NCBI GenBank assembly: GCA_964450385.1
Contig: CAYVEC010000001.1
Span: 103,440-167,439, forward strand
From: JAKLFA01 sp964450385
Lineage (GTDB): Bacteria; Omnitrophota; Gorgyraeia; Zapsychrales; JANLHA01
DNA length: 64,000 nt
Reading direction: 5' to 3'
A model generated the notes under the pieces. It was not told the DNA's origin. It ran no database searches and saw only the letters and a program-made list of their open reading frames with translations. Positions 32,610 to 41,960 of the stretch are shown in pieces. The first letter of the stretch is position 1. Each line of letters begins with the position of its first letter. The translations under genes were made by a program, and so were the position numbers.

Positions 32610-33665
32610 ATGCGTGATTTTATATGGTCCATGATGACGGATCAGGGATCGGGTCTGGGGGTTCGTTTCGGCCAGGCTGTGTTATGGCTGTGTTCGATCG
32701 CTTATGGGGTGATTGTTCGGGGCCTTAGGTTTTTCTATTCTTCCGGAGTCCTGCCGTCGGTTTCTTTGCCCCGACCGGTCGTGTGTGTCGGCAATCTAAC
32801 GATTGGGGGATCCGGGAAGACGCCCATGGTTGAATGGCTTGCGCGAGGCCTTGCCCGGCGCGGTCTTCGGCCAGCGGTCTTGACCCGAGGATATATGCCG
32901 CATGCTCAGGCGCCCGCGACGAGCGATGAGGCTGCTGAACTCGGCGAGGCCCTGCCAGGTATCACGATGGCGGTGAATCCGGACCGTTCGGCTGGCGCTC
33001 GCGAGGCCTTGGGACGCGGGGAAGTCGATCTTTTTATTATGGATGATGGGTTTCAGCACTGGCGGGTCCGGCGGGATTGTGATGTGGTCGTGATCGATGC
33101 GATGAGCCCCTTTGGCAATCGACATGTTCTGCCGCGGGGGATCCTGCGTGAGCCGATCGGGGCGCTTGTCCATGCAGATGTCTTTGTGATCACCCGGTCA
33201 GACTTGGCCCCTGAAGGGGCGGCTTCTGTGAGGGCCTTTTTGAAAAAGACGTATCCGGGCCGGCTGATTATGATGACCCGACATCAGCCCGTTGCGGTTC
33301 GAGACCTGTCCTCGGGTAAGGAGGTCGGTCTTGAGGTGTTGAAGGGTCAGCGGGTTTGTGCTGTGGCTTCGATCGGGAACCCGGTCGGGTTTTATCGTAC
33401 GATTGAACGGTTGGGCGTCGATATTGTGGATCGATATGAGAGGCCTGACCACCATGTTTATACGGCTGCTGAGGTTGATGCCTTGTGTTCGGGGCAAGGT
33501 GACCGGATTTTTATTACTACGATGAAGGATGCGGTTAAGCTTCGCGGGATTGTGCAGGAACGCTCGGCCGGCCAGGCCGGGACGTGGTATGCGCTCAAGA
33601 TCGAGATTCGGACGGATGATGGTGAAGAACTCTTTAAAAAGATCTGCGGCCTGGCGGGCCGTTAA
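32610..33665 (+). CDS. lpxK: tetraacyldisaccharide 4'-kinase
   Basis: Phosphorylates the lipid A precursor to lipid IVA. 351 residues with an N-terminal membrane helix, the P-loop CVGNLTIGGSGKTPMVEWLA near residue 55, VLTRGY near 91, and DDGFQHW near 147, all LpxK hallmarks. ATG at 32610 follows AAAGGGG by 5 bases. The gap 32529-32609 is AT-rich with TAAAAT at 32573-32578, a possible -10 box without a clear -35. Its end overlaps the next gene by about 50 bases. Confidence 0.93.
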   Translation: MRDFIWSMMTDQGSGLGVRFGQAVLWLCSIAYGVIVRGLRFFYSSGVLPSVSLPRPVVCVGNLTIGGSGKTPMVEWLARGLARRGLRPAVLTRGYMPHAQAPATSDEAAELGEALPGITMAVNPDRSAGAREALGRGEVDLFIMDDGFQHWRVRRDCDVVVIDAMSPFGNRHVLPRGILREPIGALVHADVFVITRSDLAPEGAASVRAFLKKTYPGRLIMMTRHQPVAVRDLSSGKEVGLEVLKGQRVCAVASIGNPVGFYRTIERLGVDIVDRYERPDHHVYTAAEVDALCSGQGDRIFITTMKDAVKLRGIVQERSAGQAGTWYALKIEIRTDDGEELFKKICGLAGR

Positions 33666-35607
33666 TGCTGCGGGCGGGTGCCTTCGGGCGCTGCCGTATG
33701 CCTGGGCCTGCCGGCTGGGGGCTGTTGCAGGGTATTTGATGTATTTGGTCGACGTCAGGCATCGGCGTCAGGTGTATCAGAATCTGAAGATCGCCTTTGG
33801 CCCGACAGCGTCGCGGCAGTCGCTTGCGCGTTGGACGCGTCAGTTTTTTATTCATTTTGGGATGAACATCGCGGAGTTCCTCTGTCTTCCATCGATGACC
33901 CCTGAGCGGGTTCAGACGTTGGTGACGGTGGAGCGGGGCGACCTGGTCGATGCCGCCGTGGCCCAGGGCAAGGGGCTCATTTTTTTGACGATGCATAACG
34001 GGAATTGGGAGATCCTCAGCCTGCGCGGCCGGTTAATGGTCGGCGATTACAACGTGATTTATAAGACGCAGAACCGGGATCGGGTCTTTGATTCGCTGAT
34101 CTATGAGTATCGAATGCAGGCGCATATGGCCTGCGGCGGGGTCACTTTGTTTGAGCGGGGTGAGGGCGCGCGTGACCTCATGAGAGCTCTCCGGGATCGT
34201 GGGACGGTTGGTATTGTTTTTGATCAAGGAGGGAAGGAAGGGACGCCGGTTCATTTTTTCGGCCGTGAGGCGCGTTTTGCCGCGGGTGCCGTTCGATTGG
34301 CCTTGGCCACGGGCGCCCCGTTGTGTTTGGCAGCGATTCATCGTCAGGACGGCACGGGGCATCATTGCATGACCGTGAAAAAGGTGATCTCGTGCGTCGC
34401 GAGCGGAGACCGTGACGCGGACGTCGCCCGGTACCTTCAGGAATGTGTGGCCTCGTATGAAGAGGAGATCCGCGCCTATCCGCAGGAATATATGTGGATG
34501 TATAAGATCTGGCGCTTTGATCCAGGGCGCCGGGTCCTGATCCTTGATGACGGCCGGACCGGGCATCTCCGCCAGTCGGAGGCCGTGGCGGATCAGGTCC
34601 GGCGCCGTTTTGCCGAGCTGGGTTATCGCACAACGATCGAGGTGACCAAGGTCCCATATCATTTCCCTATCTTTCGGTTTATCGCGAATCTCTTGGGGCT
34701 TGTGGGCTGGGTTCTGCCCCGTTCGGTCTCGGGGATGTTTCTCTCTTGGCTTGTGAGCGACGAGGTGTTTAACGCTGTTTTTTCTCGACCGGCGGATGTG
34801 ATCATTTCCTGCGGGTCGATGACCGGGGCGGTGAATTTGCTCCTGAGCCGTGAACATGAGGCGATCAATATCGGGATCCTGCGTCAGGGGATATTGCCCG
34901 GTGGGTTCTTTAGCGCACTTGTCCTGCCCCAGCATGACTGCCCCGCAGCTCGTCGAGGGGTCATCGTGACGCGCGGGGCGCCCAATTCGATCAATGCCGA
35001 ATATCTCGCGGCCCAGGGGGAGGGGCTGCTCACCCGTTTTTCTCACTTAAGGGGGCACCACAAATATCGGATCGGGATCCTTTTGGGGGGGGACACAAAA
35101 GAATATTCCCTTGACGAGGGATTGGTCCGGGCGGTGATCCATCAGGTCCAGGAGGTCGCGCGTGAGATCGATGCCGAGATCCTGATCACGACCTCGCGGC
35201 GGACATCGTCCGCGGTGGAGCGGGTCGTGCTGGCGGCGTGTAAGAACGATCCGCGGTGCGCGCTTGTCATCATCGCGAATAAAAAGAATGTGCCGGAGGC
35301 GATGGGGGGGATCTTGGCGCTCTCGGACCTCGTCGTAGTGTCGAGCGACAGTATCTCGATGGTCTCGGAGGCGGCCTCCTCTGGAAAAAAGACGGTCGTC
35401 TTTTCGGTTCAGCCGCATGAGCCGGGCCGGCCGCGGAACAAGCATCATGCTTTTGTCGACGGCCTGAACGCCGAGGGGTATGTTCTGTCATCGGATGCCC
35501 AGAACATGGCGGCCTCGATCTATAATTTGGTCAAAGAAAAGATCTCTCTGAAGACCCTCGATGATCATGAGCGGATTTATCAGGGGTTACGGGAGATCGT
35601 GAGGTAA
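33616..35607 (+). CDS. LpxL/HtrB-type acyltransferase fused to an ELM1-like domain
   Basis: Two-domain protein (663 residues). Residues 1 to about 300 are a lipid A biosynthesis acyltransferase: LPYAWACRLGAVAGYL near the start, the catalytic HNGNWE (His127, Glu132; the HX4E motif), FDQGGKEGTPVHFFG near 198. From about residue 306 (RVLILDDGRTGHLRQ) to the end is an ELM1/DUF1022 domain, named after the plant mitochondrial fission factor; bacterial copies have a GT-B-like look (GRTGHLRQ, CGSMTGAVN, DSISMVSEAASSGK). Start at 33616 is the first plausible codon, inside the end of lpxK. The fusion suggests late acylation coupled to a second lipid-linked step, which is inferred. Confidence 0.82.
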   Translation: MMVKNSLKRSAAWRAVNAAGGCLRALPYAWACRLGAVAGYLMYLVDVRHRRQVYQNLKIAFGPTASRQSLARWTRQFFIHFGMNIAEFLCLPSMTPERVQTLVTVERGDLVDAAVAQGKGLIFLTMHNGNWEILSLRGRLMVGDYNVIYKTQNRDRVFDSLIYEYRMQAHMACGGVTLFERGEGARDLMRALRDRGTVGIVFDQGGKEGTPVHFFGREARFAAGAVRLALATGAPLCLAAIHRQDGTGHHCMTVKKVISCVASGDRDADVARYLQECVASYEEEIRAYPQEYMWMYKIWRFDPGRRVLILDDGRTGHLRQSEAVADQVRRRFAELGYRTTIEVTKVPYHFPIFRFIANLLGLVGWVLPRSVSGMFLSWLVSDEVFNAVFSRPADVIISCGSMTGAVNLLLSREHEAINIGILRQGILPGGFFSALVLPQHDCPAARRGVIVTRGAPNSINAEYLAAQGEGLLTRFSHLRGHHKYRIGILLGGDTKEYSLDEGLVRAVIHQVQEVAREIDAEILITTSRRTSSAVERVVLAACKNDPRCALVIIANKKNVPEAMGGILALSDLVVVSSDSISMVSEAASSGKKTVVFSVQPHEPGRPRNKHHAFVDGLNAEGYVLSSDAQNMAASIYNLVKEKISLKTLDDHERIYQGLREIVR

Positions 35608-35613
35608 TTATTT

Positions 35614-37728
35614 ATGCGCGTGATGCAGATTTTGCCAGAACTTCAGGTGGGCGGGGTCGAGACCGGGACGGTTGATTTTGCCAAATACCTTCAGCGTCAC
35701 GGCCATTATAACATTGTCGTTTCGCACGGAGGACGGATGGTCGCGGAGCTCGAGCGGCACGGGATCCCGCATTATACCCTGCCGGTTCATAAAAAAAATC
35801 TGTTCACGGCGTGGAAGGCGGTCTCCGATGTCCGCGCCTTGATCATCCGGGAGCGGATCGATATTGTGCATGCGCGCTCGCGGGTGCCGGCCTGGATCGC
35901 CTATTTCGCCTGCCGCGGGACATCCGCCCAATTTATCACGACCTGTCACGGCCATTATTCGGTTCAGTTCTTTTCGCGGGTGATGGGCTTCCCGAAGCTG
36001 ATCATTGTGCCGAGCCGCGTCATCGGGCGGCATATGATCGATGCGTTCCATGTCGCGCCAGAGGCGGTCCGGTGCATTCCGCGCAGTGTCGATCAGAATC
36101 GTTTTAAACGGCGGGAGCAGGAGGCCCTCAATCGGTCGTATGCCGTGGTCACGATCGTCGGGCGGCTGTCGCCTATTAAAGGGCATACGTATTTTCTCAA
36201 GGCCATGGCGAAGGTTGTTCGGTCCATGCCCTATGTTCGTGTCCGGATCGTTGGGGATGTGGCGCCTCACAAAGAGTCGTACCGCCAGGAATTGGAGGTC
36301 CTGACCCGGCACCTCGGACTGGTGGCGCAGGTTGAATTTCTCGGTGACCGTCAGGATGTCCCGGAGATCCTTGCCGAGAGCGATGTCCTTGTCATGGCTT
36401 CGGTCGTGCCGGAGGCCTTCGGCCGCGTGATCCTTGAGGCCCAGGCCGTCGGTGTCCCGGTGGTCGCCACGGATGTGGGCGGGGTGGGGGAGGTTATTGA
36501 GCACGGCAAGACGGGTCTGTTGGTCCTGCCGCGCGATACGGACGCTATGGCCCAGGCTGTTTTGCGGATACTCAATGAACCGAAACTGGCCCGCGAGATG
36601 GTGGCCGCGGCATGGCGAAAGATCGATGATCAGTACACGCTTGAGCATATGGCCAGCCGGACCGTCGGGGTTTATGAGGAGCTGCTGAATCGGCAGAATA
36701 TCTTGGTTATTAAACTCGGGGCCCTGGGGGATGTCGTGTTGATTACGGCATCGTTAAAGGCCTTGCGAAAGAAATTTCCGCAGGCGAAGATATCCTGCCT
36801 TGTCGGGGAGGCCTCGAAGGAGGTTCTTCAGAAGTGCGCTTCGATCGATGAGATGATCGTGGTGGATTTGAAGGGCCGGCATCGGGGGTGGCTTGGCGTG
36901 ATTGCGATGGGCCGGCGCCTGGCTCAATGTCATTTTGACCGGGTTGTGGATTTTCAAAATAATGCCCGAAGTCATGTCCTGGCGGCCCTCACCGGTGCGG
37001 TCCATACCTATGGGTTCCGCAATCGCAAGCTCGGTTTTTTGTTGACCGATCCGGTTGAACAGGTCAATGATGATCTGCCGCCGGTTGAGCATCAGTTTCA
37101 GATTCTCAAATTATTGGGGATTGAGTATCAGGATGAGGTCGCCCTTGATGTCTCGATCTCTGAGCGAGATCGGAAGCGGGCCCAGGAGCTTCTCGCCGCG
37201 GAATGGATCACCGACGGGGTGCGGATGGTCGGGATGAATGTTGCAGCCTCGCCGCAATGGGTGACGAAAAATTGGCCCGCGGCGTCGATGGCGCGGCTGT
37301 GCGATCTGTTGGCCTCGCGGAATCTTCGCGTGGCCTTGACGGGAACCGACAAAGACCGGGCAACGGCCCAGGAGGTCCTTCGGTTGAGCCGGAGTAAACC
37401 CGCGGATCTGACCGGAAAGACAACGATCATGGAATTGTGCTGGATCATCAAGCGGTGTGAGGCCTATGTCTCTCCTGATTCCTGTCCGCTCCATCTCGCG
37501 GCCGCGATGCGAACACCGTTTGTCGCGTTATTTGGTCCGACATCATCACGGCGTCATCTGCCGCCGGGGCGGGGGGTTGTTCATGAGCGGTCAATGGCCT
37601 GCGCCCCATGCTATGAAAAATTTTGTAAGGAGGCGACGCATGCCTGTATGACGTCGATCTCGCCCGAAGAGGTCGCGGACTCGATCTATTCGTTTGTATC
37701 AAAGGAACACGGAAGAGGGGAGGCATGA
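35614..37728 (+). CDS. bifunctional glycosyltransferase: GT4 domain fused to GT9 domain
   Basis: 704 residues in two parts. Residues 1 to about 355 are a GT4 (GT-B) glycosyltransferase: GGVETGTVDFAKYL start, GRLSPIKGHTYFL near 181, and PEAFGRVILEAQAVGVPVVATD near 265 with the donor-binding Glu. From about residue 362 (ILVIKLGALGDVVLITASLK) it is a heptosyltransferase-family GT9 domain, with SPDSCPLHLAAAM near 623 and a Cys-rich end (CAPCYEKFC...CM). Separate proteins in most genomes. It probably adds two successive core sugars; donor identities are unknown. Confidence 0.85.
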   Translation: MRVMQILPELQVGGVETGTVDFAKYLQRHGHYNIVVSHGGRMVAELERHGIPHYTLPVHKKNLFTAWKAVSDVRALIIRERIDIVHARSRVPAWIAYFACRGTSAQFITTCHGHYSVQFFSRVMGFPKLIIVPSRVIGRHMIDAFHVAPEAVRCIPRSVDQNRFKRREQEALNRSYAVVTIVGRLSPIKGHTYFLKAMAKVVRSMPYVRVRIVGDVAPHKESYRQELEVLTRHLGLVAQVEFLGDRQDVPEILAESDVLVMASVVPEAFGRVILEAQAVGVPVVATDVGGVGEVIEHGKTGLLVLPRDTDAMAQAVLRILNEPKLAREMVAAAWRKIDDQYTLEHMASRTVGVYEELLNRQNILVIKLGALGDVVLITASLKALRKKFPQAKISCLVGEASKEVLQKCASIDEMIVVDLKGRHRGWLGVIAMGRRLAQCHFDRVVDFQNNARSHVLAALTGAVHTYGFRNRKLGFLLTDPVEQVNDDLPPVEHQFQILKLLGIEYQDEVALDVSISERDRKRAQELLAAEWITDGVRMVGMNVAASPQWVTKNWPAASMARLCDLLASRNLRVALTGTDKDRATAQEVLRLSRSKPADLTGKTTIMELCWIIKRCEAYVSPDSCPLHLAAAMRTPFVALFGPTSSRRHLPPGRGVVHERSMACAPCYEKFCKEATHACMTSISPEEVADSIYSFVSKEHGRGEA

Positions 37729-37732
37729 TTCG

Positions 37733-38839
37733 ATGAGAGTCTTGCTTGTGGCGAACCATTTTAATATTGGAGGGATTGCCTCATATGTGAGCACTCTCGC
37801 GAAGAGGCTCTCGGAGAGGAATCATTATGTGTGTGTGGCCTCGAGCGGCGGGAGTCTCGAATCCCGTCTTCAGGCCTACGGCATCCCTCATGTCCAGGTC
37901 AGGGTCAAGACAAAGTCCGAGGTTTCACTGACGGCCTTTGCCGCGGTGCCCATCCTGCGTCGGCTGATGCGGGAGCAAAAGATCGATATCGTTCATTCGC
38001 ATACCCGGGTGACCGATGTCGTCGCATCAATAGCGCGGCTCGGGCTTCCGGTCGAGCATGTGGAGACCTTCCATGGGTTTTATAAACGCCGGTTGGGACG
38101 GCGCTTGTTCCCTTGCATTGGATCAGCGGTGATCGCGATCAGTCCTCCTGTTCAGGAGCATCTGATCGTGGACCATCATGTGCCGGCCGAGAAGATCGTG
38201 CTGATTCCAAACGGCATTGATGAGCAGCGTTTCATTCCCGTGGCCGCGCAGGATCGGTTGCGGATCCGTCGGTCGCTCGGTCTTCCTGACGGGAAGATTA
38301 TTGGTATGGTCTCACGGTTCTCCCGGATCAAAGGGCATCATGTCGCGATTGAGGCCTTGCCGCAGATCCTTCGCTCGGTGCCGGACGCACACCTTGTGTT
38401 CGTCGGTGATGGCGTTAAGCGTGGCGAGGTGGAAGACCTCGTGGCCGCGAAGGGGTTGACGGACCGGATTCATTGCCTCGGTCAAGGGGTGTGGACTCAT
38501 GAGTTTTATGCGGCCGTGGATTGCTATATCATGCCCTCGCTTCAGGAGGGACTTGGCCTGGCGCTGATGGAGGCCCAGTCCGCTGGCGCTCCGGTCGTTG
38601 GATCGCGGACCGGCGGGATCTTATCGCTCATCAAGGACGGCGTCACCGGGCTCCTTGTGACACCCGGGGATCCGCTTGATTTGGCACGGGCGGTCGTGAG
38701 GGTACTTCAGGATCCGGTCTTTGCCGCCGAGTTGGGCCGAGAGGCCCGGCGGTTCATTGAACGCGAGGGGACAGCGACCCGGATGACGGAACAGATCCTG
38801 GCGGTTTATGAACGGGTCTTGGCGGAAAGGCGGTCGTGA
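37733..38839 (+). CDS. GT4 glycosyltransferase
   Basis: 368-residue GT-B enzyme with acceptor-side NHFNIGGIASYV near residue 8, SRFSRIKGHHVAIEAL near 185, and the C-terminal donor motif PSLQEGLGLALMEAQSAGAPVV near 264. Most like LPS core or O-chain transferases of the WaaG/TagE style. ATG at 37733 follows GGGGAGG by 9 bases. It sits between the GT4-GT9 fusion and three GT9 genes, overlapping the next by one base, so a role in core oligosaccharide is inferred. Confidence 0.87.
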   Translation: MRVLLVANHFNIGGIASYVSTLAKRLSERNHYVCVASSGGSLESRLQAYGIPHVQVRVKTKSEVSLTAFAAVPILRRLMREQKIDIVHSHTRVTDVVASIARLGLPVEHVETFHGFYKRRLGRRLFPCIGSAVIAISPPVQEHLIVDHHVPAEKIVLIPNGIDEQRFIPVAAQDRLRIRRSLGLPDGKIIGMVSRFSRIKGHHVAIEALPQILRSVPDAHLVFVGDGVKRGEVEDLVAAKGLTDRIHCLGQGVWTHEFYAAVDCYIMPSLQEGLGLALMEAQSAGAPVVGSRTGGILSLIKDGVTGLLVTPGDPLDLARAVVRVLQDPVFAAELGREARRFIEREGTATRMTEQILAVYERVLAERRS

Positions 38840-39870
38840 TGCAGAGGCTCTTGGTGGTCAATGTCAATTGGATCGGTGATGTTGTTATGACGACGCCGGT
38901 CTTTCGGGCGTTGCGCCGCGAGTTTCCTTCGGCCTGGATCGCCTGCCTGGCGATGCCTCGGGTCATCCCCGTCTTAGAATGTTGTCCTGAGATCGATGAG
39001 ATCATCGTGAATGATGAGGAGGGCCGGCATCATGGGATCATCGGCATGGGGCGGCTTGTCCTGGCCGTACGGAAGAAACGTTTCGATGCGGTTTTTTTGC
39101 TTCATCGTTCCCGCACGCGCGCGGCGTTGATGTTCTTGGCAGGGATCCCGGTCCGGGTCGGTTACAATGTTAAGCGCCTGGGCCCGCTCTTGACCCATGT
39201 GGTTGATCCCCTCGCTGGGGATGGTCATAAACGCGATCATTATTGTCAGGTTCTTGAATCGTTCGGCATTCCGGTTCCGGACCGGGTTACCCAGCTTGTC
39301 GTTCCGGAAAAAGAGCGCTCGGAGATCGCCTCGATCCTGCGGGCCCGAGGTATCGGCGAGGATGAGTCGGTCGTGGTCCTTCACGTTGGCGCGAATTGGG
39401 AGCTTAAACGCTGGCCGACCGAGCATGTGGTCCGCCTGATCCGACTGCTTCAAGGACGGACACGGATGAAGATTATTTTAAGCGGGGGAAAGGCGGACGA
39501 GGCGCTGGCCCGTTCGATCCTGGCCGGACTGAATGGAGGGGTCGTGTCGTTCACCGGCCAGTTGAGCCTCCGTCAGCTTGTTGCCTTGCTCGGCCGGGCC
39601 GCGGTTGTGGTCTCGGGTGATTCAGGACCCATGCATATCGCAAGCAGTGTGGGGGCCAACGTCGTTGCTGTCTTTGGTCCGACGAGTCCCGAGCATTCTG
39701 GGCCCTGCGGCCCGGGTGCGCACCAGGTCCTGCGGCACCAGTTTGAATGCAACCGCTATCCGTGTTATGAGGTGACCTGTGATCATCACCGCTGCATGCG
39801 TGATGTGACCCCGGATGAGGTTTGTGAGGCGGTGGTTCGGATGATCTCGATCGGGGAGGGGGGGCGATGA
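38839..39870 (+). CDS. GT9 heptosyltransferase, WaaF-like
   Basis: 343-residue heptosyltransferase-family protein, closest in pattern to WaaF: NWIGDVVMTTPVFRALR near residue 10, HRSRTRAALMFLAGIPVRVGY near 91, GDSGPMHIASS near 259, and a Cys-rich end (CNRYPCYEVTCDHHRCM). ATG at 38839 is favoured over GTG 38836, with GGAAAGG 8 bases upstream. Together with the heptose kinase downstream this supports a heptose-containing core. Overlaps the next gene by ATGA. Confidence 0.85.
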   Translation: MQRLLVVNVNWIGDVVMTTPVFRALRREFPSAWIACLAMPRVIPVLECCPEIDEIIVNDEEGRHHGIIGMGRLVLAVRKKRFDAVFLLHRSRTRAALMFLAGIPVRVGYNVKRLGPLLTHVVDPLAGDGHKRDHYCQVLESFGIPVPDRVTQLVVPEKERSEIASILRARGIGEDESVVVLHVGANWELKRWPTEHVVRLIRLLQGRTRMKIILSGGKADEALARSILAGLNGGVVSFTGQLSLRQLVALLGRAAVVVSGDSGPMHIASSVGANVVAVFGPTSPEHSGPCGPGAHQVLRHQFECNRYPCYEVTCDHHRCMRDVTPDEVCEAVVRMISIGEGGR

Positions 39871-40877
39871 GACGGGTGAATCCTGCGAGGGTAAAAAAGA
39901 TTCTGCTCATTACCTTGAGTAATCTCGGCGATGTTGTGTTGACCTTTCCTGTGCTCGATATCCTTTTGCGTGATTTTCCTCAGGCCGAGATCTCGGTCGT
40001 GTTGGGACCAAAAACAAAGGGACTGCTGATTGATCACCCTCGGATCAAAAATATTTATATTTATCACAAGCATGATTCGTGGGGGCAAAAGTTCCGGTGG
40101 GCCCTTGAACTGCGAAAGGTCGGTTTTGATTTTGTTGTTGACCTTCGGCATGGCGTCTTGCCACTCCTGATCGGCGCGCGTTATATGACCCCGTTGATCC
40201 GTCGGCGTGGCGAGGGTCATATGAAAGAGAAGCATCTGGCCTGTCTCTTGCAGATTCATCCTGTTCAACCCGCGGAAGATTGCGGGGCGCTTTTTATTTC
40301 GGATGGGGACCGGGCACAGGTGCGGCAATATCTTGCCGGCATTATCACAGCTCAGGATCGGTATCTGGTCATCGCCCCTGGGGCTGCCGATCATCGCAAA
40401 CGTTGGACTGAGGAGGGTTTTGCTGAGGTCGCGGACTGGGTGGTCCAGCAGTACGGATTAAAAGTCGTTTTTGTTGGTCTTTCTGAGGAGACCGTCCTCA
40501 TTGAACGGATCCAGGCGCGGATGCGGATGACCTCACTGAATCTGGCTGGCCGTTTGAGCCTGATTCAAGTGGCATGTCTGCTGCAGCAGGCCTCGCTCGC
40601 CGTGATGAATGACAGCGGGCTCATGCATCTCTCGAGCTATCTTGATGTCCCGACGGTCGCGGTGTTCGGCCCGACCGACCCGGCACGGGTTTTTCCCTGG
40701 GCCTCGCGCGCGGCTTTCGTGCGCTGTCATGAAGCATGTGCGGCCTGCACCGCTGGAGATCGAACAAGTTTTGAACACACGTGCATGGCTGCGGCATCCG
40801 GGGCCATCGTGAAACAGCGGGTTGATGAGATATTACAGGGCACGATGAAAGGGCGCGATGCAGGGCAACGGGGTTGA
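39867..40877 (+). CDS. GT9 family glycosyltransferase
   Basis: 336-residue GT9 protein with the family start LITLSNLGDVVLTFPVLDIL near residue 14, PGAADHRKRW near 171, NDSGLMHLSSYLDVPTVAVF near 248 and a short Cys cluster (CHEACAACTAG). More divergent than its neighbours in the N-terminal acceptor half, so it may use a different acceptor. It overlaps both flanking genes (4 and 20 bases). Confidence 0.82.
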   Translation: MRRVNPARVKKILLITLSNLGDVVLTFPVLDILLRDFPQAEISVVLGPKTKGLLIDHPRIKNIYIYHKHDSWGQKFRWALELRKVGFDFVVDLRHGVLPLLIGARYMTPLIRRRGEGHMKEKHLACLLQIHPVQPAEDCGALFISDGDRAQVRQYLAGIITAQDRYLVIAPGAADHRKRWTEEGFAEVADWVVQQYGLKVVFVGLSEETVLIERIQARMRMTSLNLAGRLSLIQVACLLQQASLAVMNDSGLMHLSSYLDVPTVAVFGPTDPARVFPWASRAAFVRCHEACAACTAGDRTSFEHTCMAAASGAIVKQRVDEILQGTMKGRDAGQRG

Positions 40878-41913
40878 ACCGAGACAAATTTTGGTGGTGC
40901 GGACGGACCGTATTGGGGACGTGGTCTTGACGACCCCTGCCTTGCGGCGATTGCGCGCGCGTTTCCCGGAGGCCTGGATTGCGATTTTGGTCTCGCCGGT
41001 CACGACGGATCTCTTGAAAGGCAATCCTGACGTTGACAAGGTTCTAGTCGATGACCGACGGGGCCGTCACCGTGGGCTCATTGGGTTTTGCCGTCTTGTC
41101 ACCGAGCTTCGGCGGTTCCGATTTGATCTAGCGATTAATCTTCATACGAAACGGCGTTCGAATCTATTGCTCTTTTGTTCGGGGATCCCGCGCCGGATTG
41201 GATACCGGAACGAGAAGTGGGGTCATTTGCTGACTGAGCCGCTTCTTGACCAGCGGACCCAGGGACTGCGTCATGAGGCGCAGTATTGTGTCGATGCCCT
41301 GAGACCGCTCGGGGTCGCGGTCGATGGGCCTCTGGTGCCTCGGATTGAGGTTGATGACGCGGACCGGCAATGGGCGGCAGAGAGGGTGCGCGAATGGGGT
41401 CTCACGCCGGGAGACCGGATTATCGCGATCCACGCCGGCTCAAGCTGTCCGACTAAGTGTTGGCCCCTGGAAAATTTTGCCGAGCTGATGGAGGATGTCG
41501 CGCGACGCTATCAGACGGTCTTTGTGCTTGTCGGCGAGCAGGTGGAGTCGGGTTCACGAGACCCTTTATCCGGTCTTGCTGGCCGTCTCAAGGTCGTTGA
41601 TCTTCGCGGTCAGACGACGCTTGGTGAATTGGCCGGTCTTTTTGCCGTTGTTCATGCCGTGATTTCAAATGATTCGGGCCCTGTCCATATCGCGGATGCC
41701 GTGGGCGCACCGGTGGTCTCAATCTTTACGCGCAATCAGCCAGGGATCAATCCTGAGCGCTGGCGGCCTCTGGGCCCGCGTTCCCACTGGGTGGCGCCGC
41801 CCTCGGATGCTTCTGTTTCGTTTGCTGACGGGAAGGTTCATGATCCCGCACAGCTTAAAAAAGTCTCGGTTCGGGATGTTTTAGCCGAGGTTGACGCTAT
41901 TTTCCAAGTATGA
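40858..41913 (+). CDS. GT9 family glycosyltransferase
   Basis: 351-residue heptosyltransferase-family protein: VVRTDRIGDVVLTTPALRRL near residue 13, NLHTKRRSNLLLFCSGIPRR near 93, HAGSSCPTKCWP near 190, NDSGPVHIADAVGAPVV near 272. The Cys-rich tail of the other copies is missing; the end is FADGKVHDPAQL. AAAGGG lies a few bases before the ATG, 20 bases inside the previous gene. Fourth GT9 domain in a row. Confidence 0.85.
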   Translation: MQGNGVEPRQILVVRTDRIGDVVLTTPALRRLRARFPEAWIAILVSPVTTDLLKGNPDVDKVLVDDRRGRHRGLIGFCRLVTELRRFRFDLAINLHTKRRSNLLLFCSGIPRRIGYRNEKWGHLLTEPLLDQRTQGLRHEAQYCVDALRPLGVAVDGPLVPRIEVDDADRQWAAERVREWGLTPGDRIIAIHAGSSCPTKCWPLENFAELMEDVARRYQTVFVLVGEQVESGSRDPLSGLAGRLKVVDLRGQTTLGELAGLFAVVHAVISNDSGPVHIADAVGAPVVSIFTRNQPGINPERWRPLGPRSHWVAPPSDASVSFADGKVHDPAQLKKVSVRDVLAEVDAIFQV

Positions 41914-41919
41914 TAGAAT
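41891..41919 (+). promoter_or_regulatory. promoter of the heptose kinase/kds operon
   Basis: TTGACG (41891-41896), 17-base spacer, TAGAAT (41914-41919), with an extended -10 TGA just before it. It straddles the stop codon of the upstream GT9 gene and starts a new transcript for the kds genes. Confidence 0.7.
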
Positions 41920-41960
41920 CAGTCCCTCTTTTCTTATTAGTAATATAAAAGGAGTGGCCG

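Noticed and set aside
35608..36648. Antisense open frame of about 346 codons opposite the GT4-GT9 fusion
   Set aside because: No motif or ribosome site; the sense gene is clear.
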